Part shown: positions 34,819 to 45,302 of the stretch, piece after piece
How the letters are laid out: each line of letters opens with the position of its first letter
Position numbering within the stretch: the first letter of the stretch is position 1
NCBI GenBank assembly: GCA_011772205.1
Contig: WVZY01000026.1
Coordinates: forward strand, 1-64,000
Origin: Candidatus Latescibacterota bacterium
Lineage (GTDB): Bacteria > Krumholzibacteriota > Krumholzibacteriia > WVZY01
Direction of reading: 5' to 3'
DNA: 64,000 nucleotides
Position numbers and translations under genes: made by a program
The notes under the pieces: model-generated
Databases searched by the model: none
The model's input: the letters and a program-made list of their open reading frames with translations, nothing else
Told to the model about the DNA's origin: nothing

Positions 34819-36936
34819 ATGATAGGCAAGTCCATAGCGCATTATAAAATACTTGGACAGCTCGGCGGGGGCGGCATGGGCGTTGTGTATAAGGCCAAAG
34901 ACACCAAGCTCGGGCGAACCGTCGCGCTCAAGGTGTTGTCCTCGGAACAGCACGTTTCCGAGAACGACAAGGAACGCTTACTTCGAGAAGCTCGGGCAGC
35001 AGCTGCGCTTAGACATCCCAACATATGCACGGTGTACGAGATTGGCGAGGACGACGGCATCTCCTATATCTCGATGGCTCATGTGCCAGGAAAGAGTCTA
35101 AAGACAGTTATCGAGGAAGGCCCGCTGGAAATCGAGCAGGCTTTGGATATCGCGATACAGGTCGCTGAGGGGCTTCAAGCGGCACACAAGAAAACCATTG
35201 TGCACCGGGATATCAAGAGCGCCAACATCTTGATCGATGAGATCGAACAGGTGACGATTCTGGATTTTGGTCTTGCAAAGCCGTCCACGCAAGCGGAGCT
35301 GGCCGAGGAAGGAGGTACGGCGGCCTATATGTCCCCGGAACAAGCCCGGGGAGCCGTTCTGGATCATCGGACCGATATCTGGTCACTGGGCGTTTGTTTG
35401 TACGAGATGATCGCCGGGCGGCTTCCATTCGAAGCAGAGCAAGGGTCCGCCATCATCTACCAGATCCTCAATCAAAGCCCTCCGCCTTTGTCTGAACTTC
35501 GATCGAATGTCCCCGAAAAAGTATTGCGGATCGTGGAAAAAGCCATGGCGAGTGATCCTTACAGCCGCTATCAGCATGTGAGTGAAATGCTCGCAGAGCT
35601 GAAGTTTACACGGGAAACACTTCGTGCCGAAGCCTCCGCGGTGCCCGGGAGCGAACCATCTGTTGCTGTTCTTCCATTTACGGATATGAGCTCCGATAAA
35701 GGACAGGAGTATTTCTGCGACGGAATGGCCGAGGAAATCATCAACAGCCTTGCACACATCGAAGGTCTGCGCGTCGTGTCACGCACGTCATCCTTTGCGT
35801 TCAAGAATAAAAATATGGATATTCGCGAAATCGGCGCAAGGCTCAGTGTCGATACAATACTCGAAGGAAGCGTTCGCAAAGCAGGCGATAGATTACGAAT
35901 TACAGCACAGCTAGTCAGTGTTAAAAATGGTTACCATTTATGGTCCGACCGATATGATAGAGATTTACAAGATGTATTTAGCATTCAAGACGAGATCAGC
36001 GAGAATATCGCCGATGCGTTGAAAGTACGGCTGACGGAGAAAGAGAGGCGTGCTATTGAGAAAGTTCCAACGACAGACATAGAAGCATATGATTTTTATA
36101 TTCGTGGCAGGCAGTACTTTCAAGGGCTCGGTGTTAAAGGTCTCGAATATGCGCGAAACATGTTCACCAGTGCCATAATCCGAGATCCGCGCTATGCACT
36201 CGCCTACTGCGGCCTCGCAGACTGCTATTCAATGATCTACATGTACTACGATAGCGACAAGACAAACATCGAGAATGGAGTGACGGCGAGCCAGAAAGCT
36301 CTGGAACTGGATAGTGAACTCGCTGAGGCGCATGCATCCTATGGTCTCGCTGTTTCACTGGACGGCCGCTACGAAGAGGCGGAAAGAGAATTGCAACGGG
36401 CCATCGAAATTTCTCCAAAGCTTTTTGAAGCCTACTACTTTTATGCTCGTACATGCAGGGTACAAGGCAAGCTCGAAGAGGCTATCGAAATGTTTGCAAA
36501 AGCAAGCGAGGTGCGGCCGGAAGATTATCAAGCACCTATCTTGATGGCGGATACTATTCGCGGGTTGAAACGGCCTGAAGAAATGCGAAACACGTTTCGA
36601 CGTGGATTAGCCGTTGCCGAAAAGCATCTGGAATTCCATCCGAAAGATGCGAGGGCCTATTACCTTGGTGCTCACGCACAATTAGCTTTGGGTGCGAAGG
36701 AAAAGGCTCTCGAGTGGAATGAGCAGGCTATGAAGCTTTGCCCCGATGATCCGGCAACTCTCTACAACGCCGCCTGCCTCTTTAGTGTAATGGGGGAATA
36801 CGACAAGTGCTTCGAATGCTTCGAAAAGGCAGTGGACAAAGGGTTTGCCCACCGCAAATGGCTCGAAAACGATCCCGACCTCGAAGCGATCCGCAGCGAT
36901 CCCCGCTACGAAACCCTTCTGGAAAGACTCCGATGA
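34819..36936 (+). CDS. Ser/Thr protein kinase with TolB/FlgO-like module and TPR repeats (kinase 1)
   Basis: The 705-residue protein has an N-terminal Hanks-type kinase domain with LGGGGMG, catalytic Lys38 (VALK), HRD at 129-131 and DFG at 149-151, plus [10 protein letters not shown] in the activation loop. From about 275 it continues with SVAVLPFTDMSS and CDGMAEEIINSL, the TolB-N/FlgO-like module seen on many such kinases and on adenylate cyclases. TPR repeats run from about 430 to the DPRYETLLERL end. I see no transmembrane helix. The ATG at 34819 matches the start of its paralog. Target and stimulus are unknown. Confidence 0.92.
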   Translation: MIGKSIAHYKILGQLGGGGMGVVYKAKDTKLGRTVALKVLSSEQHVSENDKERLLREARAAAALRHPNICTVYEIGEDDGISYISMAHVPGKSLKTVIEEGPLEIEQALDIAIQVAEGLQAAHKKTIVHRDIKSANILIDEIEQVTILDFGLAKPSTQAELAEEGGTAAYMSPEQARGAVLDHRTDIWSLGVCLYEMIAGRLPFEAEQGSAIIYQILNQSPPPLSELRSNVPEKVLRIVEKAMASDPYSRYQHVSEMLAELKFTRETLRAEASAVPGSEPSVAVLPFTDMSSDKGQEYFCDGMAEEIINSLAHIEGLRVVSRTSSFAFKNKNMDIREIGARLSVDTILEGSVRKAGDRLRITAQLVSVKNGYHLWSDRYDRDLQDVFSIQDEISENIADALKVRLTEKERRAIEKVPTTDIEAYDFYIRGRQYFQGLGVKGLEYARNMFTSAIIRDPRYALAYCGLADCYSMIYMYYDSDKTNIENGVTASQKALELDSELAEAHASYGLAVSLDGRYEEAERELQRAIEISPKLFEAYYFYARTCRVQGKLEEAIEMFAKASEVRPEDYQAPILMADTIRGLKRPEEMRNTFRRGLAVAEKHLEFHPKDARAYYLGAHAQLALGAKEKALEWNEQAMKLCPDDPATLYNAACLFSVMGEYDKCFECFEKAVDKGFAHRKWLENDPDLEAIRSDPRYETLLERLR

Positions 36937-37069
36937 ATCGTTTATCCAACGCAGTTGTTACCGTCGTCCCAAACCATTAATGGGCCCCTGACGAGCTGTG
37001 CTGCCGCCTGGGATGCGCTGGGAACCTCTTAGGAAATTTGAACTTACAAATCCGCTCCATCGGTCATCT

Positions 37070-37095
37070 GCAACGCCGCTGCAGGTCGGCGTTGC
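37070..37095. terminator. 9-bp perfect hairpin between kinase 1 and the EF-Tu-like gene
   Basis: GCAACGCCG pairs with CGGCGTTGC around an eight-base loop. It may end the kinase transcript or sit in the leader of the next gene; ATAATATAT follows. Confidence 0.45.
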
Positions 37096-37168
37096 ATAAT
37101 ATATCTCGATTGTGCAATTATTGCTGGACTCGTTAGAAAAGGATATTAACCAGAAAGGGGGAAACGTC

Positions 37169-37429
37169 TTGGCAGATGAAGTCAAGATCGGCCATGTCAG
37201 TCACTACTTCGGGAAGATTCAAGTGGCCGCTGTCGAGCTGACCGATGGGGAGCTATCCGTGGGAGATACGATTCACATCAAGGGGCATACATCGGATTTC
37301 ACCCAACAGGTCGAATCGATGCAAATAGATAAAGCGAATGTGGATCACGCATCAAAGGGACAGTCCATCGGGATCCGCGTTGCCGAGCATGCCCGTGTGG
37401 GGGATGAGGTTTATAAACTCACCGGGTAG
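37169..37429 (+). CDS. Small translation elongation factor-like protein (EF-Tu domain 2 fold)
   Basis: The 86-residue product is started at the TTG at 37169, eight bases after AAAGGGGG; the ORF-track start is 19 codons earlier without support. The sequence (KIGHVSHYFGKIQVAAVELTDGELSVGDTIHIKGHTSDFTQ ... VGDEVYKL) matches the beta-barrel of EF-Tu/EF-1A domain 2 standing alone, a small family often called translation elongation factor-like. Its role is not established. It sits alone between two kinase genes in the same direction. Confidence 0.72.
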   Translation: MADEVKIGHVSHYFGKIQVAAVELTDGELSVGDTIHIKGHTSDFTQQVESMQIDKANVDHASKGQSIGIRVAEHARVGDEVYKLTG

Positions 37430-37685
37430 CGGGTTCAAACCTGTTTCCAAATTCCAGCATGGGCCGGATTCGGCTTATCCTGATATTGCTTGGCATAAAG
37501 ACAGAACATTCGTTCAGTCCAGCGGATCTTTGAGAAAACAACCTCTAGTGGCAAGAGGGGCCATTCTCTTGTCTTATCCTCTTTGACGCCCGCTTCCCGC
37601 CTTGGTAAAATATCAGTGCATCCAGGGATTCCATATTAGTTGATTCTATCTCACCCTCAATTTCAGGCTTCCGGAAGAGAACAGT
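37430..37685. other. Intergenic region before kinase 2
   Basis: These 256 bases hold a short T-arm-like string (GGGTTCAAACC) but no tRNA, and no reading frame with a ribosome-binding site. AGAGAACAGT just upstream of 37686 may serve as a weak site for the kinase. Confidence 0.3.
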
Positions 37686-39920
37686 ATGATCGGCCGAACC
37701 ATATCCCATTACAAGATCCTCAAGAAGCTGGGCGAAGGAGGAATGGGCGTCGTTTATAAGGCCGAAGACACCAAGCTCAAGCGGACCGTCGCCCTCAAAT
37801 TTTTATCGCCCCATGCCGTCGGAAGCGAAGAGGAGAAAAATCGCTTTGTTTCCGAAGCTCAAGCCGCTGCTGCACTGCATCACCCCAATATCTGCACCAT
37901 TTATGAAATCGAGGAGGCAGAAGACCAGATATTCATCGCTATGGCCTACATATCCGGTCAAAGCCTGAAGGAGAAACTAAAAAAGGGTCCTTTGGATCTC
38001 GATGAAGCTCTAAGTATCACAGTTCAGATCGCTAAAGGATTGCAAGAAGCGCACGATAATGGAATCGTTCATCGGGATATCAAAAGCGCAAATATAATCA
38101 TCACCGATAAGGGGCAGGCGACCATTATGGATTTTGGACTGGCCAAGTGGGCCGGTCAGAGCGGGATAAGTAGAGGAGGGGCAATCATAGGCACGGCGGC
38201 TTATATGTCTCCTGAACAGACGCGTGGGGAAGTGGTCGATCAACGCGCGGACATCTGGGCGTTGGGTGTGTGTCTGTATGAAATGCTTACGGGACAGCTG
38301 CCCTTCAAGGGTGAATATGATGCGGCTATAGCCTATTCTGTTTTGAACGAGGATCCCATACCGTTATCCGCGCTTCAGCCCAATGTTCCGGCCGAGCTGA
38401 GGCGCGTTGTAGATGGAGCGCTCGCTAAGAACTTGGATAAGCGGCGTCAATCCGTCGATGAACTACTTACCCAGTTGGAGTCATTGAGAAAGAAGCTACT
38501 TATCCAACCGCCAGCTGAACCCACTTCTGTAAGCCCACCCCGACCTTCAGTCGCTGTGCTCCCGCTTGCGGACATGAGCCCGGAAAAGGACCAAGAATAC
38601 TTTTGCGACGGGATAGCGGAAGAAATCATCAACGCTCTCGTAAAAGTAGAAGGCTTGCATGTTGTAGCCCGAACTTCGGCGTTCTCATTCAAGGGCAAGA
38701 CGGAGGACATACGCGAGATTGGCAGGAGACTCAGTGCCAGCGCAGTGCTCGAAGGGAGCGTGCGGAAAGCGGGAAATAATTTACGAATTACAGCGCAGCT
38801 CGTTGACGTACAGGATGGTTTTCATATTTGGTCCGATCGTTACGATCGTCGGATGGAGGATATATTTGCCATCCAGGACCAAATCTCCCAAGCTGTTGTG
38901 GACGCGCTCAAGGTGAAGCTTATAGGTGCTGCCAGAGAGCCGCTTGTAAAGCGTTATACCGAGAATCTCGAGGCATACAATCTGTATTTGAAGGGCCGTT
39001 TCTACTTGAACAAGAGGACTGAGGAGGCATTCAATAAAGGTGTGGAGTGCTTCGAACAGGCCATATCGGAAGATCCGAATTACGCTTTGGCTTATGCCGG
39101 CTTGGCCGACTCTTATAATTTGCTAGGAAATTATAGCGTCCTTCCCCCTAAAGATACCTTCCCAAGAGCCAAGATCTTGGCGGCCAAGGCGCTGGAGTTG
39201 GATGATACTATCTCCGAGGCGCATACCGCATTGGCATACGTCCACATGTATCACGACTGGGATTGGAAAAAGGCAGGGCTAGGATTCAAGCGGGCATTGG
39301 AACTCAATCCCAGCTGCGCAACGGCCAATCATTGGTATGCCGAATATCTCATAATGACAGGGCGGATGGATGAGGCTCACGCCCAAGCACGAAAAGCTCT
39401 GGAGTTCGATCCTCTATCACTCATCCTATATACGTTACAGGGATGGACTTATCACTTCGAACGTGATTACGATCGAGCTATAGAACGATTCCAAAAAGGC
39501 CTAGAGATGGATCCTGGTTTCGCCGCGACACTTTTCTTCCTCGGCATGGCATGTGTGCAAGCATCTCAATTCGAAGACGCTCTTGAGAATATAAAAAAAT
39601 CACAGTCCTCTTTTGAAGGCTCGACACTGACCGTGGCAGCCCAAGGGTACATTCATGCATTGTCGGGTAAAATAAGCGAAGCAAGGCAAGCACTCGATGA
39701 ATTGAAAAAAATGTCCGCGAAAAGCTACGTTTCGTCATATTACAGAGCGGCAATATGTACAGGGCTTGGTGAGAAAGACCGGGCATTCGAATGGCTGGAG
39801 CAAGCTTATGAAGAGCGCGATCCATGGTTGTCCCTTCTTAAAGTCGATCCAATCTGGGATGTGCTGCGATCTGATCCAAGATTCTCCACGATGCTCGAGA
39901 AAGTGGGCTTGGACAAGTGA
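37686..39920 (+). CDS. Ser/Thr protein kinase with TolB/FlgO-like module and TPR repeats (kinase 2)
   Basis: The 744-residue paralog of kinase 1 has the same order of parts: LGEGGMG, Lys38 (VALK), HRD at 129-131, DFG at 149-151, [10 protein letters not shown], then [20 protein letters not shown] and LEGSVRKAG, and TPR repeats to residue 744. All kinase motifs are intact, so it should be active. The repeat part is longer than in kinase 1 and differs most, so the two may sense or bind different partners. Its stop overlaps the GTG of a decayed third copy. Confidence 0.92.
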   Translation: MIGRTISHYKILKKLGEGGMGVVYKAEDTKLKRTVALKFLSPHAVGSEEEKNRFVSEAQAAAALHHPNICTIYEIEEAEDQIFIAMAYISGQSLKEKLKKGPLDLDEALSITVQIAKGLQEAHDNGIVHRDIKSANIIITDKGQATIMDFGLAKWAGQSGISRGGAIIGTAAYMSPEQTRGEVVDQRADIWALGVCLYEMLTGQLPFKGEYDAAIAYSVLNEDPIPLSALQPNVPAELRRVVDGALAKNLDKRRQSVDELLTQLESLRKKLLIQPPAEPTSVSPPRPSVAVLPLADMSPEKDQEYFCDGIAEEIINALVKVEGLHVVARTSAFSFKGKTEDIREIGRRLSASAVLEGSVRKAGNNLRITAQLVDVQDGFHIWSDRYDRRMEDIFAIQDQISQAVVDALKVKLIGAAREPLVKRYTENLEAYNLYLKGRFYLNKRTEEAFNKGVECFEQAISEDPNYALAYAGLADSYNLLGNYSVLPPKDTFPRAKILAAKALELDDTISEAHTALAYVHMYHDWDWKKAGLGFKRALELNPSCATANHWYAEYLIMTGRMDEAHAQARKALEFDPLSLILYTLQGWTYHFERDYDRAIERFQKGLEMDPGFAATLFFLGMACVQASQFEDALENIKKSQSSFEGSTLTVAAQGYIHALSGKISEARQALDELKKMSAKSYVSSYYRAAICTGLGEKDRAFEWLEQAYEERDPWLSLLKVDPIWDVLRSDPRFSTMLEKVGLDK

Positions 39921-41010
39921 TTGGCCGAACCATCTCGCATTACAGGATGCTAGAAAAACTCGGAGGTGGGGGGATAGGCGTGGTTTATAGAGCCAAGGAT
40001 ACGAAACTCGAACGCACTGCTCGAGGGCAGTGTACGGAAGCTTGGTGAAGACCTCCGGATCACTGCGCAGCTCATCGATGTGGAGAGAGATTCTCACCTA
40101 TGGGCGCAAAAATACGATGGAGAACTTGAGGATGTTTTTGAAATGCAGGAACGTGTTTCCCAATCGATTGTGGATGCGCTGAAGCTCGAGCTCAGTCCGG
40201 AAGAAGAGCGCCGGATTACCGAGGGGCCAATCGATAACGTTCATGCGTACGAGAGCTACCTGAGGGCCGGGCAGAAAATCATGCTCTTTACAGAAGAGGG
40301 ATTGAAGCGTGCGTTACAACACTTGCAGAGGGCAATGGATATCGTTGGCGAGAATGCCTTCTCTATGCAGGTATTGGTTATGCATATTGGAGCTATGTCA
40401 ATCTCGGAATCAAAGCTCCCGAGGTACATCTTCCGGGGGCTGAGGCTTACGCAGAGAAGGTGTTCAAGCTGGAACCCGAATCCTCCCGCGGGCACATGCT
40501 GCAAGGGGTGATCAATATAACGAGGGGAATCCCAAGGAGGCAGTGAAGCACCTGAAGCGAACACTCGCCTCGGATCCGAACGACCCTGATGCTTTGTTCT
40601 GGCTACTTTTGACCTGCGCCAGCGCGGGGAGGACATCGATTGCCATGCAATATGCTGAAAAACTGCTGGAGGTCGATCCTCTGACGCCCATCAATCACGC
40701 TACTCCTGGTTATGCGCTGATCTGTGAGGGACGATTCGATCTCGCTCTCGAAAAGGAGAAGGGATGATATGAGCTGGAACCGGATACTGCCATTTCAAAA
40801 TTCTGGTATGGGTGGGTTCTCGCACATAACGGCCGTTTCGAAGAAGCTTTCACACTTTTTGATAAGTCGAAGAAAGATGCATCCGAGGATTTATCAACTA
40901 TCCACTGATTTCGAAGTTAGATCCTTTTCTCGAAAACATCCGCGGTGAGGATCGATTCGAGAAACTCGTCGAGAAAATCAAGTATAACTGGAAACGCTTT
41001 GAGGTATAAC
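39917..41010 (+). pseudogene. Decayed third kinase gene of the array
   Basis: The GTG overlaps the kinase 2 stop (GTGA). The frame starts like the paralogs ([27 protein letters not shown]) but jumps at about 40018 straight to [18 protein letters not shown], so most of the kinase domain and the first half of the next module are deleted. Later parts in different frames still match: HLWAQKYDGELEDVF, then YAGIGYAYWSYVNLG, then AVKHLKRTLASDPND, a TGA at 40765, and a final LDPFLENIRGEDRFEKLVEK. At least three frame changes and one stop are needed, so this is a true pseudogene and not one sequencing slip. Confidence 0.85.
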
Positions 41011-41012
41011 AA

Positions 41013-41090
41013 TGATCGGCAAGACCATTTCCCATTACAAAATCCTCGAAAAAATCGGTGAGGGTGGGATTGGCTGGATAGGTATCTAAG
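41013..41090 (+). pseudogene. 5' remnant of a fourth kinase gene
   Basis: The 25-codon frame reads [20 protein letters not shown] then GWIGI and a stop, an exact match to the first 20 residues of the kinase family. Nothing kinase-like follows. It begins two bases after the end of the decayed third copy. Confidence 0.75.
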
Positions 41091-41248
41091 ACCCGTCGAG
41101 CATTGAGCCGCCATCGTAATGCCATCATAACCTCAAAGAACCGTTCCAGCTGCAATCTTCCTCTGGCTTTTATTGGACTTGCGATATATTTTATCCCAAG
41201 TATCGATAAGTAAAAAGATCCGAGATCAAACGAGAAAGCCAATAACAC

Positions 41249-42421
41249 ATGGAGAACACACAGGTTCTTATCTCTCATCCCTACGCACTTCTTGCCATAA
41301 TGATGCTCGTTCCGGTTCTGTTTCTCAACTTGGAGCGGTGGACTCAATGGAAGCTGTTCGACTATTTCCCTCCGATTATATGGATATTTCTATTCCCAAT
41401 TATGTTGAGTAGTATCCGGGTCATTCCAACCGAATCCCCCACTTACGATACATTCAAAGCCTTCGGGGTGCCGATGTTCATTATTCTTATGCTGTTGGAT
41501 GTAGACCTTCGGTCGACGATGAAGGTTGCTTTGCGCAGCTTGGGAGTCTTATTGATGGGAGCCATTGGCGTCGTGATAGGGGGAATGGTTGCTTTCTTCT
41601 TACTTAAAGGGCAGCTGGATCCCGAGGCTTGGAGAGGTTTCGGTGCTCTGGCAGGGAGCTGGATTGGAGGCACGGGGAATCTGGCCGCCGTTGCCGAAGC
41701 CGTGGAGACACCGCCTACCATGATTGGCATTGTGGTGATCGCCGACACCTTCATTTTCATCCTGTATTTCCCGTTGCTTTTCGCGTGCAAGAGATGGGCG
41801 GAGCCGTTTGCAAGATTCACCAAAGTGAGCGAAGAAGAAGCACGCAAATTCGATGAAGCGGTAAACCAACTACAAGAAAAATCGAGTGAAATCCATTTCC
41901 CGGACGTGCTAGCGCTCTTTGGGATGGGATTCCTGCTGATCTGGATCGTCGGATATATCGCCCAGTATTTACCAGCCAAGGAAGGGGTAGTCACTGCAAA
42001 AACTTGGCAGATTTTGATTCTGACGACGGTGGCTCTCGCTCTGTCTACAACCCGGCTTCGGAGGATCCACGGCACAAAAACGCTCTCGATGGCTCTCGTC
42101 TACGTTTATCTGTCCATGATCGGTGCCCAGGCGGACATCCGCCAGGCAACCACCGCTCCTTATTTCCTCTTAGCAGGAATCATCTGTATTGTTCTCCACA
42201 TAGCGTTCTGTATTTTGGGCGCAAAGTTGTTCCGAGTGAATGTGCAAATGACTGCGATCGCAAGCATCGCAAATATCGGAGGTGCTGCTTCATCGCCGGT
42301 GGTAGCCGCTTATCACCGCAAAGAATTGGTGCCCGTTGCGATCCTTTTAGCGCTCGTAGGCTATGCTCTAGGCAACTATCTCGGGTTGCTCGCCGCCTAC
42401 GGCTGCCGGTGGATGATGTGA
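41249..42421 (+). CDS. DUF819-family membrane protein
   Basis: The 390-residue integral membrane protein matches DUF819 (YjcL-like): about ten transmembrane helices and conserved stretches FGALAGSWIGGTGNLAAVAEAVETP and IANIGGAASSPVVAAYHRKELVPVAILLALVGYALGNYLG. The two halves look like an inverted duplication, as in some secondary transporters. The substrate is unknown. The ATG at 41249 has only a weak site. It follows the kinase remnants and is probably transcribed alone. Confidence 0.88.
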   Translation: MENTQVLISHPYALLAIMMLVPVLFLNLERWTQWKLFDYFPPIIWIFLFPIMLSSIRVIPTESPTYDTFKAFGVPMFIILMLLDVDLRSTMKVALRSLGVLLMGAIGVVIGGMVAFFLLKGQLDPEAWRGFGALAGSWIGGTGNLAAVAEAVETPPTMIGIVVIADTFIFILYFPLLFACKRWAEPFARFTKVSEEEARKFDEAVNQLQEKSSEIHFPDVLALFGMGFLLIWIVGYIAQYLPAKEGVVTAKTWQILILTTVALALSTTRLRRIHGTKTLSMALVYVYLSMIGAQADIRQATTAPYFLLAGIICIVLHIAFCILGAKLFRVNVQMTAIASIANIGGAASSPVVAAYHRKELVPVAILLALVGYALGNYLGLLAAYGCRWMM

Positions 42422-42621
42422 AAAGGTGTCCGGACAAAGCCTCTCGCTACCTGCCAAGCTGAAAAGGGTATCCAATTCAACTCGTTGCAGAACAATGAAT
42501 CCGGGATATTACTAGTGCTTGACAGCCGCGGCGTCCTCATCTAGCCTATATCCGAGCTGATCATATAAAAGTGATTAAAGAGGTCCTATAATCGTTGGGA
42601 TCTTTGAAAGGAGGGAGCATA

Positions 42622-43260
42622 ATGCGAATGCTCGGTGTGGTTTCCCTTGTGTTGATCTTGGGCGTTCTGACCATGGGCTGTTCCAACAAGAAGCTCATCG
42701 CCCAAAAAGATCAAAATATCGCTTCGTTGCAAGAAGAGGTCGAATCACTGGAGAACCAGCTAGCGACACAGCGTCAGATGAACGAAGATTTGGAACAGAT
42801 GCTGAGTGAGTACAAAAAGAAAGAACAGGTGTGGATGGAGGAGAAAGAGGGGATGATGCAGATCACGCTGGACGGTTCTGCAACCTTCGCAACGGCAAGC
42901 GCGGAATTGAGCACAGAGGGCAAACGTATTATCGACAGCATTTGGCAGGTGCTGGAAAGATATCCTGACCGCATGATTCTAATCGAAGGTCATGCTGACA
43001 GCAGGCCGATTGCACCAAGTTATCAATATAAATTCAAATCGAACTGGGAATTATCGTCGGCGCGTGCCCACTCGGTACTTCATTACGTGCGTGAGAAGTA
43101 TGGGACAGATCCGTCAAAAATCATGGCCGTCGGATGTGGAGAGCATCAGCCGATTGCGGACAATATGACAGAAAAGGGGATGGCGACAAATCGGCGTGTG
43201 GTTATCACGGTCGCGCCGAAGGCGAGCAGGACGAAAAAAGTAAAGGGACCAGAGGCATAA
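42622..43260 (+). CDS. OmpA-family peptidoglycan-associated lipoprotein with coiled coil
   Basis: The 212-residue product starts at 42622 behind AAAGGAGGG. A lipoprotein signal ends LTMGC. A coiled coil of about 55 residues (IASLQEEVESLENQLATQRQ) follows, then the OmpA domain from about residue 85 with IEGHADSRP, NWELSSARAHSVLHYV and ATNRRVVITV. These residues bind diaminopimelate in peptidoglycan. The protein probably tethers the outer membrane to the cell wall, and the coiled coil may form a trimer like Lpp. The gene is alone. Confidence 0.9.
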   Translation: MRMLGVVSLVLILGVLTMGCSNKKLIAQKDQNIASLQEEVESLENQLATQRQMNEDLEQMLSEYKKKEQVWMEEKEGMMQITLDGSATFATASAELSTEGKRIIDSIWQVLERYPDRMILIEGHADSRPIAPSYQYKFKSNWELSSARAHSVLHYVREKYGTDPSKIMAVGCGEHQPIADNMTEKGMATNRRVVITVAPKASRTKKVKGPEA

Positions 43261-43355
43261 CGAGGCGAGGTCCTTGTTGTAGAGCTGGCTCGGGAAAATG
43301 TAACAGGAGGTAGAATTCTCTAATAGAAAGCTTGCCGCTTGAAGGTCTTAGGAAC

Positions 43356-43640
43356 TCATTCTTCGGAATCCGGCGTTCCTCCGGAAGGATGCGGGCTTCG
43401 ATATCTGCCGTTGAGATAGACGCTTATCTCCCATACGCCCGCATTGACGTCGTGCCGTAGTATGTAGATGCCCTCGTCATCTGCACGAGTCTTGAAATAG
43501 CGGTGGTTCGGATCCAGCCACCGGTCCAGTATCTCAACTACTTCCAGCTCGCGCTTTCCCCAGGTAAATCGCCGCGGCTCCTCTTCACCACGGTAGCCGG
43601 CGTAGCATTCAACGCGAACCACGAAATAGTGCTCGGCCAT
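43356..43640 (-). CDS. Small conserved hypothetical protein
   Basis: The 94-residue soluble protein starts at 43640, six bases after GAGGTG; the ORF-track start is three codons earlier. It is rich in charged and aromatic residues (YAGYRGEEEPRRFTWGKREL, DPNHRYFKTRADDEGIYILRHD), and alternates strands with turns. The pattern matches short uncharacterised proteins found in many bacteria; I cannot name the family. It has no signal peptide. Confidence 0.65.
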   Translation of the reverse strand: MAEHYFVVRVECYAGYRGEEEPRRFTWGKRELEVVEILDRWLDPNHRYFKTRADDEGIYILRHDVNAGVWEISVYLNGRYRSPHPSGGTPDSEE

Positions 43641-43790
43641 GTACGGCACCTCGATTGGTAGAATAAGAATAAGGAGGATCTTCTATCCTGCTCCCGATAT
43701 TATCACTTATTTCCGTTTAATAAACAGCGTTTATCCTCTTCTGGTGGATGCTTTGTTTGAAGTGATATGCGCTTGGCGCTCTCCAACTGA

Positions 43791-43834
43791 GCCTAAGGAC
43801 GTTTCTTATCCCAGGGGCTTGATGTCCTTGGGTG
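43791..43834. repeat. 9-bp inverted repeat upstream of the PP2C gene
   Basis: CCTAAGGAC and GTCCTTGGG pair at eight positions plus one G-U across a 26-base loop. It lies about 60 bases before the phosphatase start and could be a regulatory or chance structure. Confidence 0.25.
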
Positions 43835-43896
43835 GCAATCCTGCAGCATGAACCCCTTTATAAAAACAAGAATTCACCGAAAGTGACTTATGGCAG

Positions 43897-45213
43897 GTGG
43901 CAAAAACGATTTTATCGTGGTATCCTAAAGATATGGAACTGACGGCTGAGACCAAATATCAACTCCTGTTACAGATCTCCCATAAGATCCGCGACACGTT
44001 GGACCTGGACGAGATACTGAACCATCTGCTGGACATGGTTCAGTCTGTTATAGACTATGATGCGGCCGGTATCTTCGTGCTCAACGAGGAGCTCGTACAT
44101 CCGCCCTATGAACAGCCAAGAGACCTGATCGCCAGCGTTGTCTGGCGCGGCTTCGATCAACGGCCCCCGGGCGCTGATCCAATGCTGAGTTTGGGTAAAG
44201 GTATCATCGGTCATGTGATAAGAACCGGCGAAAGCGTTGTGATTACCGATGTTCGCCTTGATTCTCGCTACGTCGAAGGTCGCAAAGGGACGCTCTCGGA
44301 AATTACCGTACCTATTGTGCGGGGCGATCGGGCAACTGGTGCGCTGAATCTCGAAAGCGACAAAGCCGCAGCCTATAACGACAGAGACGTCGAAATTCTT
44401 CGTTTTTTCGCCGATGCGGCTGCTATCTCCATTGAGAAAGCTATGCTTCACCGGCAAATCTTGGAGAAAGAACGGGTGGAGGAGCAGCTTAGCGTCGCGC
44501 AAGATGTGCAGTCCCGGCTGCTCCCTGATAAATCTCCAAATGTGCCAGGGTACGACATTGATGGAACCTGCATCTCGACATATGAAGTTGGTGGAGACTA
44601 CTTCGATTACATCCGACTGCCAAACGACAGAATAGGCATCATAGTAGCGGATGTCTCCGGGAAAGGCATCCCTGCTGCGTTGATGATGGCAGCATTTCGA
44701 GCGCTTCTGCGCACTCAAGCCCGCAGCGATGCAGGACCGGCACATATCGCCAATACGCTGAACCGGCTACTCCCGGATTTCACTGGAATGGAGGATTTTG
44801 TAACTTCTACTTACGGTGTTTTGAATCCCTTGGATGGCCGTTTTACATATGTTAATTGTGGCCACAATCCACCAATGCTTATTCGCGCCGACAGTAGCAC
44901 GGAGAGCCTGAAGGTAGGTGGCCCTCTCTTGAGTATCCTTGAGGACGTGTCCTACGATGCCTTTGAGGTAACGCTCGCTCCGGGAGATATGTTGCTTCTT
45001 TATACTGATGGTGTTGTCGATGTTGCCGCCAAGGAGGGCGAGGAGTTTGGCGTCGAGAGATTGAAGGAGGTGGTATGCCGCTCTCTGGAATTACCGGTTA
45101 AGGAGATTATTGGTGAGATCGTACGGATAACTCAAGATTTTTGTGGTTCAAAAAGTTATCATGATGACTTCACTCTGGTGCTCATCAGGCGAAAACAACT
45201 GACTGCCGCCTGA
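43897..45213 (+). CDS. GAF-domain PP2C (SpoIIE/RsbU-type) protein phosphatase
   Basis: The 438-residue protein has a GAF sensor domain (about 25-185: ILNHLLDMVQSVIDYDAAGIF, GIIGHVIRTGESVVITDV) and a SpoIIE-type phosphatase domain (about 205-430) with the metal-binding motifs GGDYFDY, VADVSGKGIPAAL, LLLYTDGVVD and YHDDFTLV. Such enzymes remove phosphate from STAS proteins in partner-switching circuits that free sigma factors; a STAS gene lies at 58.9 kb but no anti-sigma kinase is present here. The GTG at 43897 is the ORF-track start; the ATG at 43933 is equally possible. A strong hairpin follows. Confidence 0.9.
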   Translation: MAKTILSWYPKDMELTAETKYQLLLQISHKIRDTLDLDEILNHLLDMVQSVIDYDAAGIFVLNEELVHPPYEQPRDLIASVVWRGFDQRPPGADPMLSLGKGIIGHVIRTGESVVITDVRLDSRYVEGRKGTLSEITVPIVRGDRATGALNLESDKAAAYNDRDVEILRFFADAAAISIEKAMLHRQILEKERVEEQLSVAQDVQSRLLPDKSPNVPGYDIDGTCISTYEVGGDYFDYIRLPNDRIGIIVADVSGKGIPAALMMAAFRALLRTQARSDAGPAHIANTLNRLLPDFTGMEDFVTSTYGVLNPLDGRFTYVNCGHNPPMLIRADSSTESLKVGGPLLSILEDVSYDAFEVTLAPGDMLLLYTDGVVDVAAKEGEEFGVERLKEVVCRSLELPVKEIIGEIVRITQDFCGSKSYHDDFTLVLIRRKQLTAA

Positions 45214-45225
45214 AGCAGTCAGTTG
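45196..45225 (+). terminator. 11-bp perfect hairpin at the end of the PP2C gene
   Basis: CAACTGACTGC pairs exactly with GCAGTCAGTTG around an eight-base loop that contains the TGA stop. CTTCCCCATATTT follows, with only a weak T tract. Confidence 0.55.
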
Positions 45226-45302
45226 CTTCCCCATATTTCCTCCTTATTGCTTTTCTTGAAGAATGTATCAGTCTTCCCTCAAATCTCGACGCGTAAAGAA
45301 CT

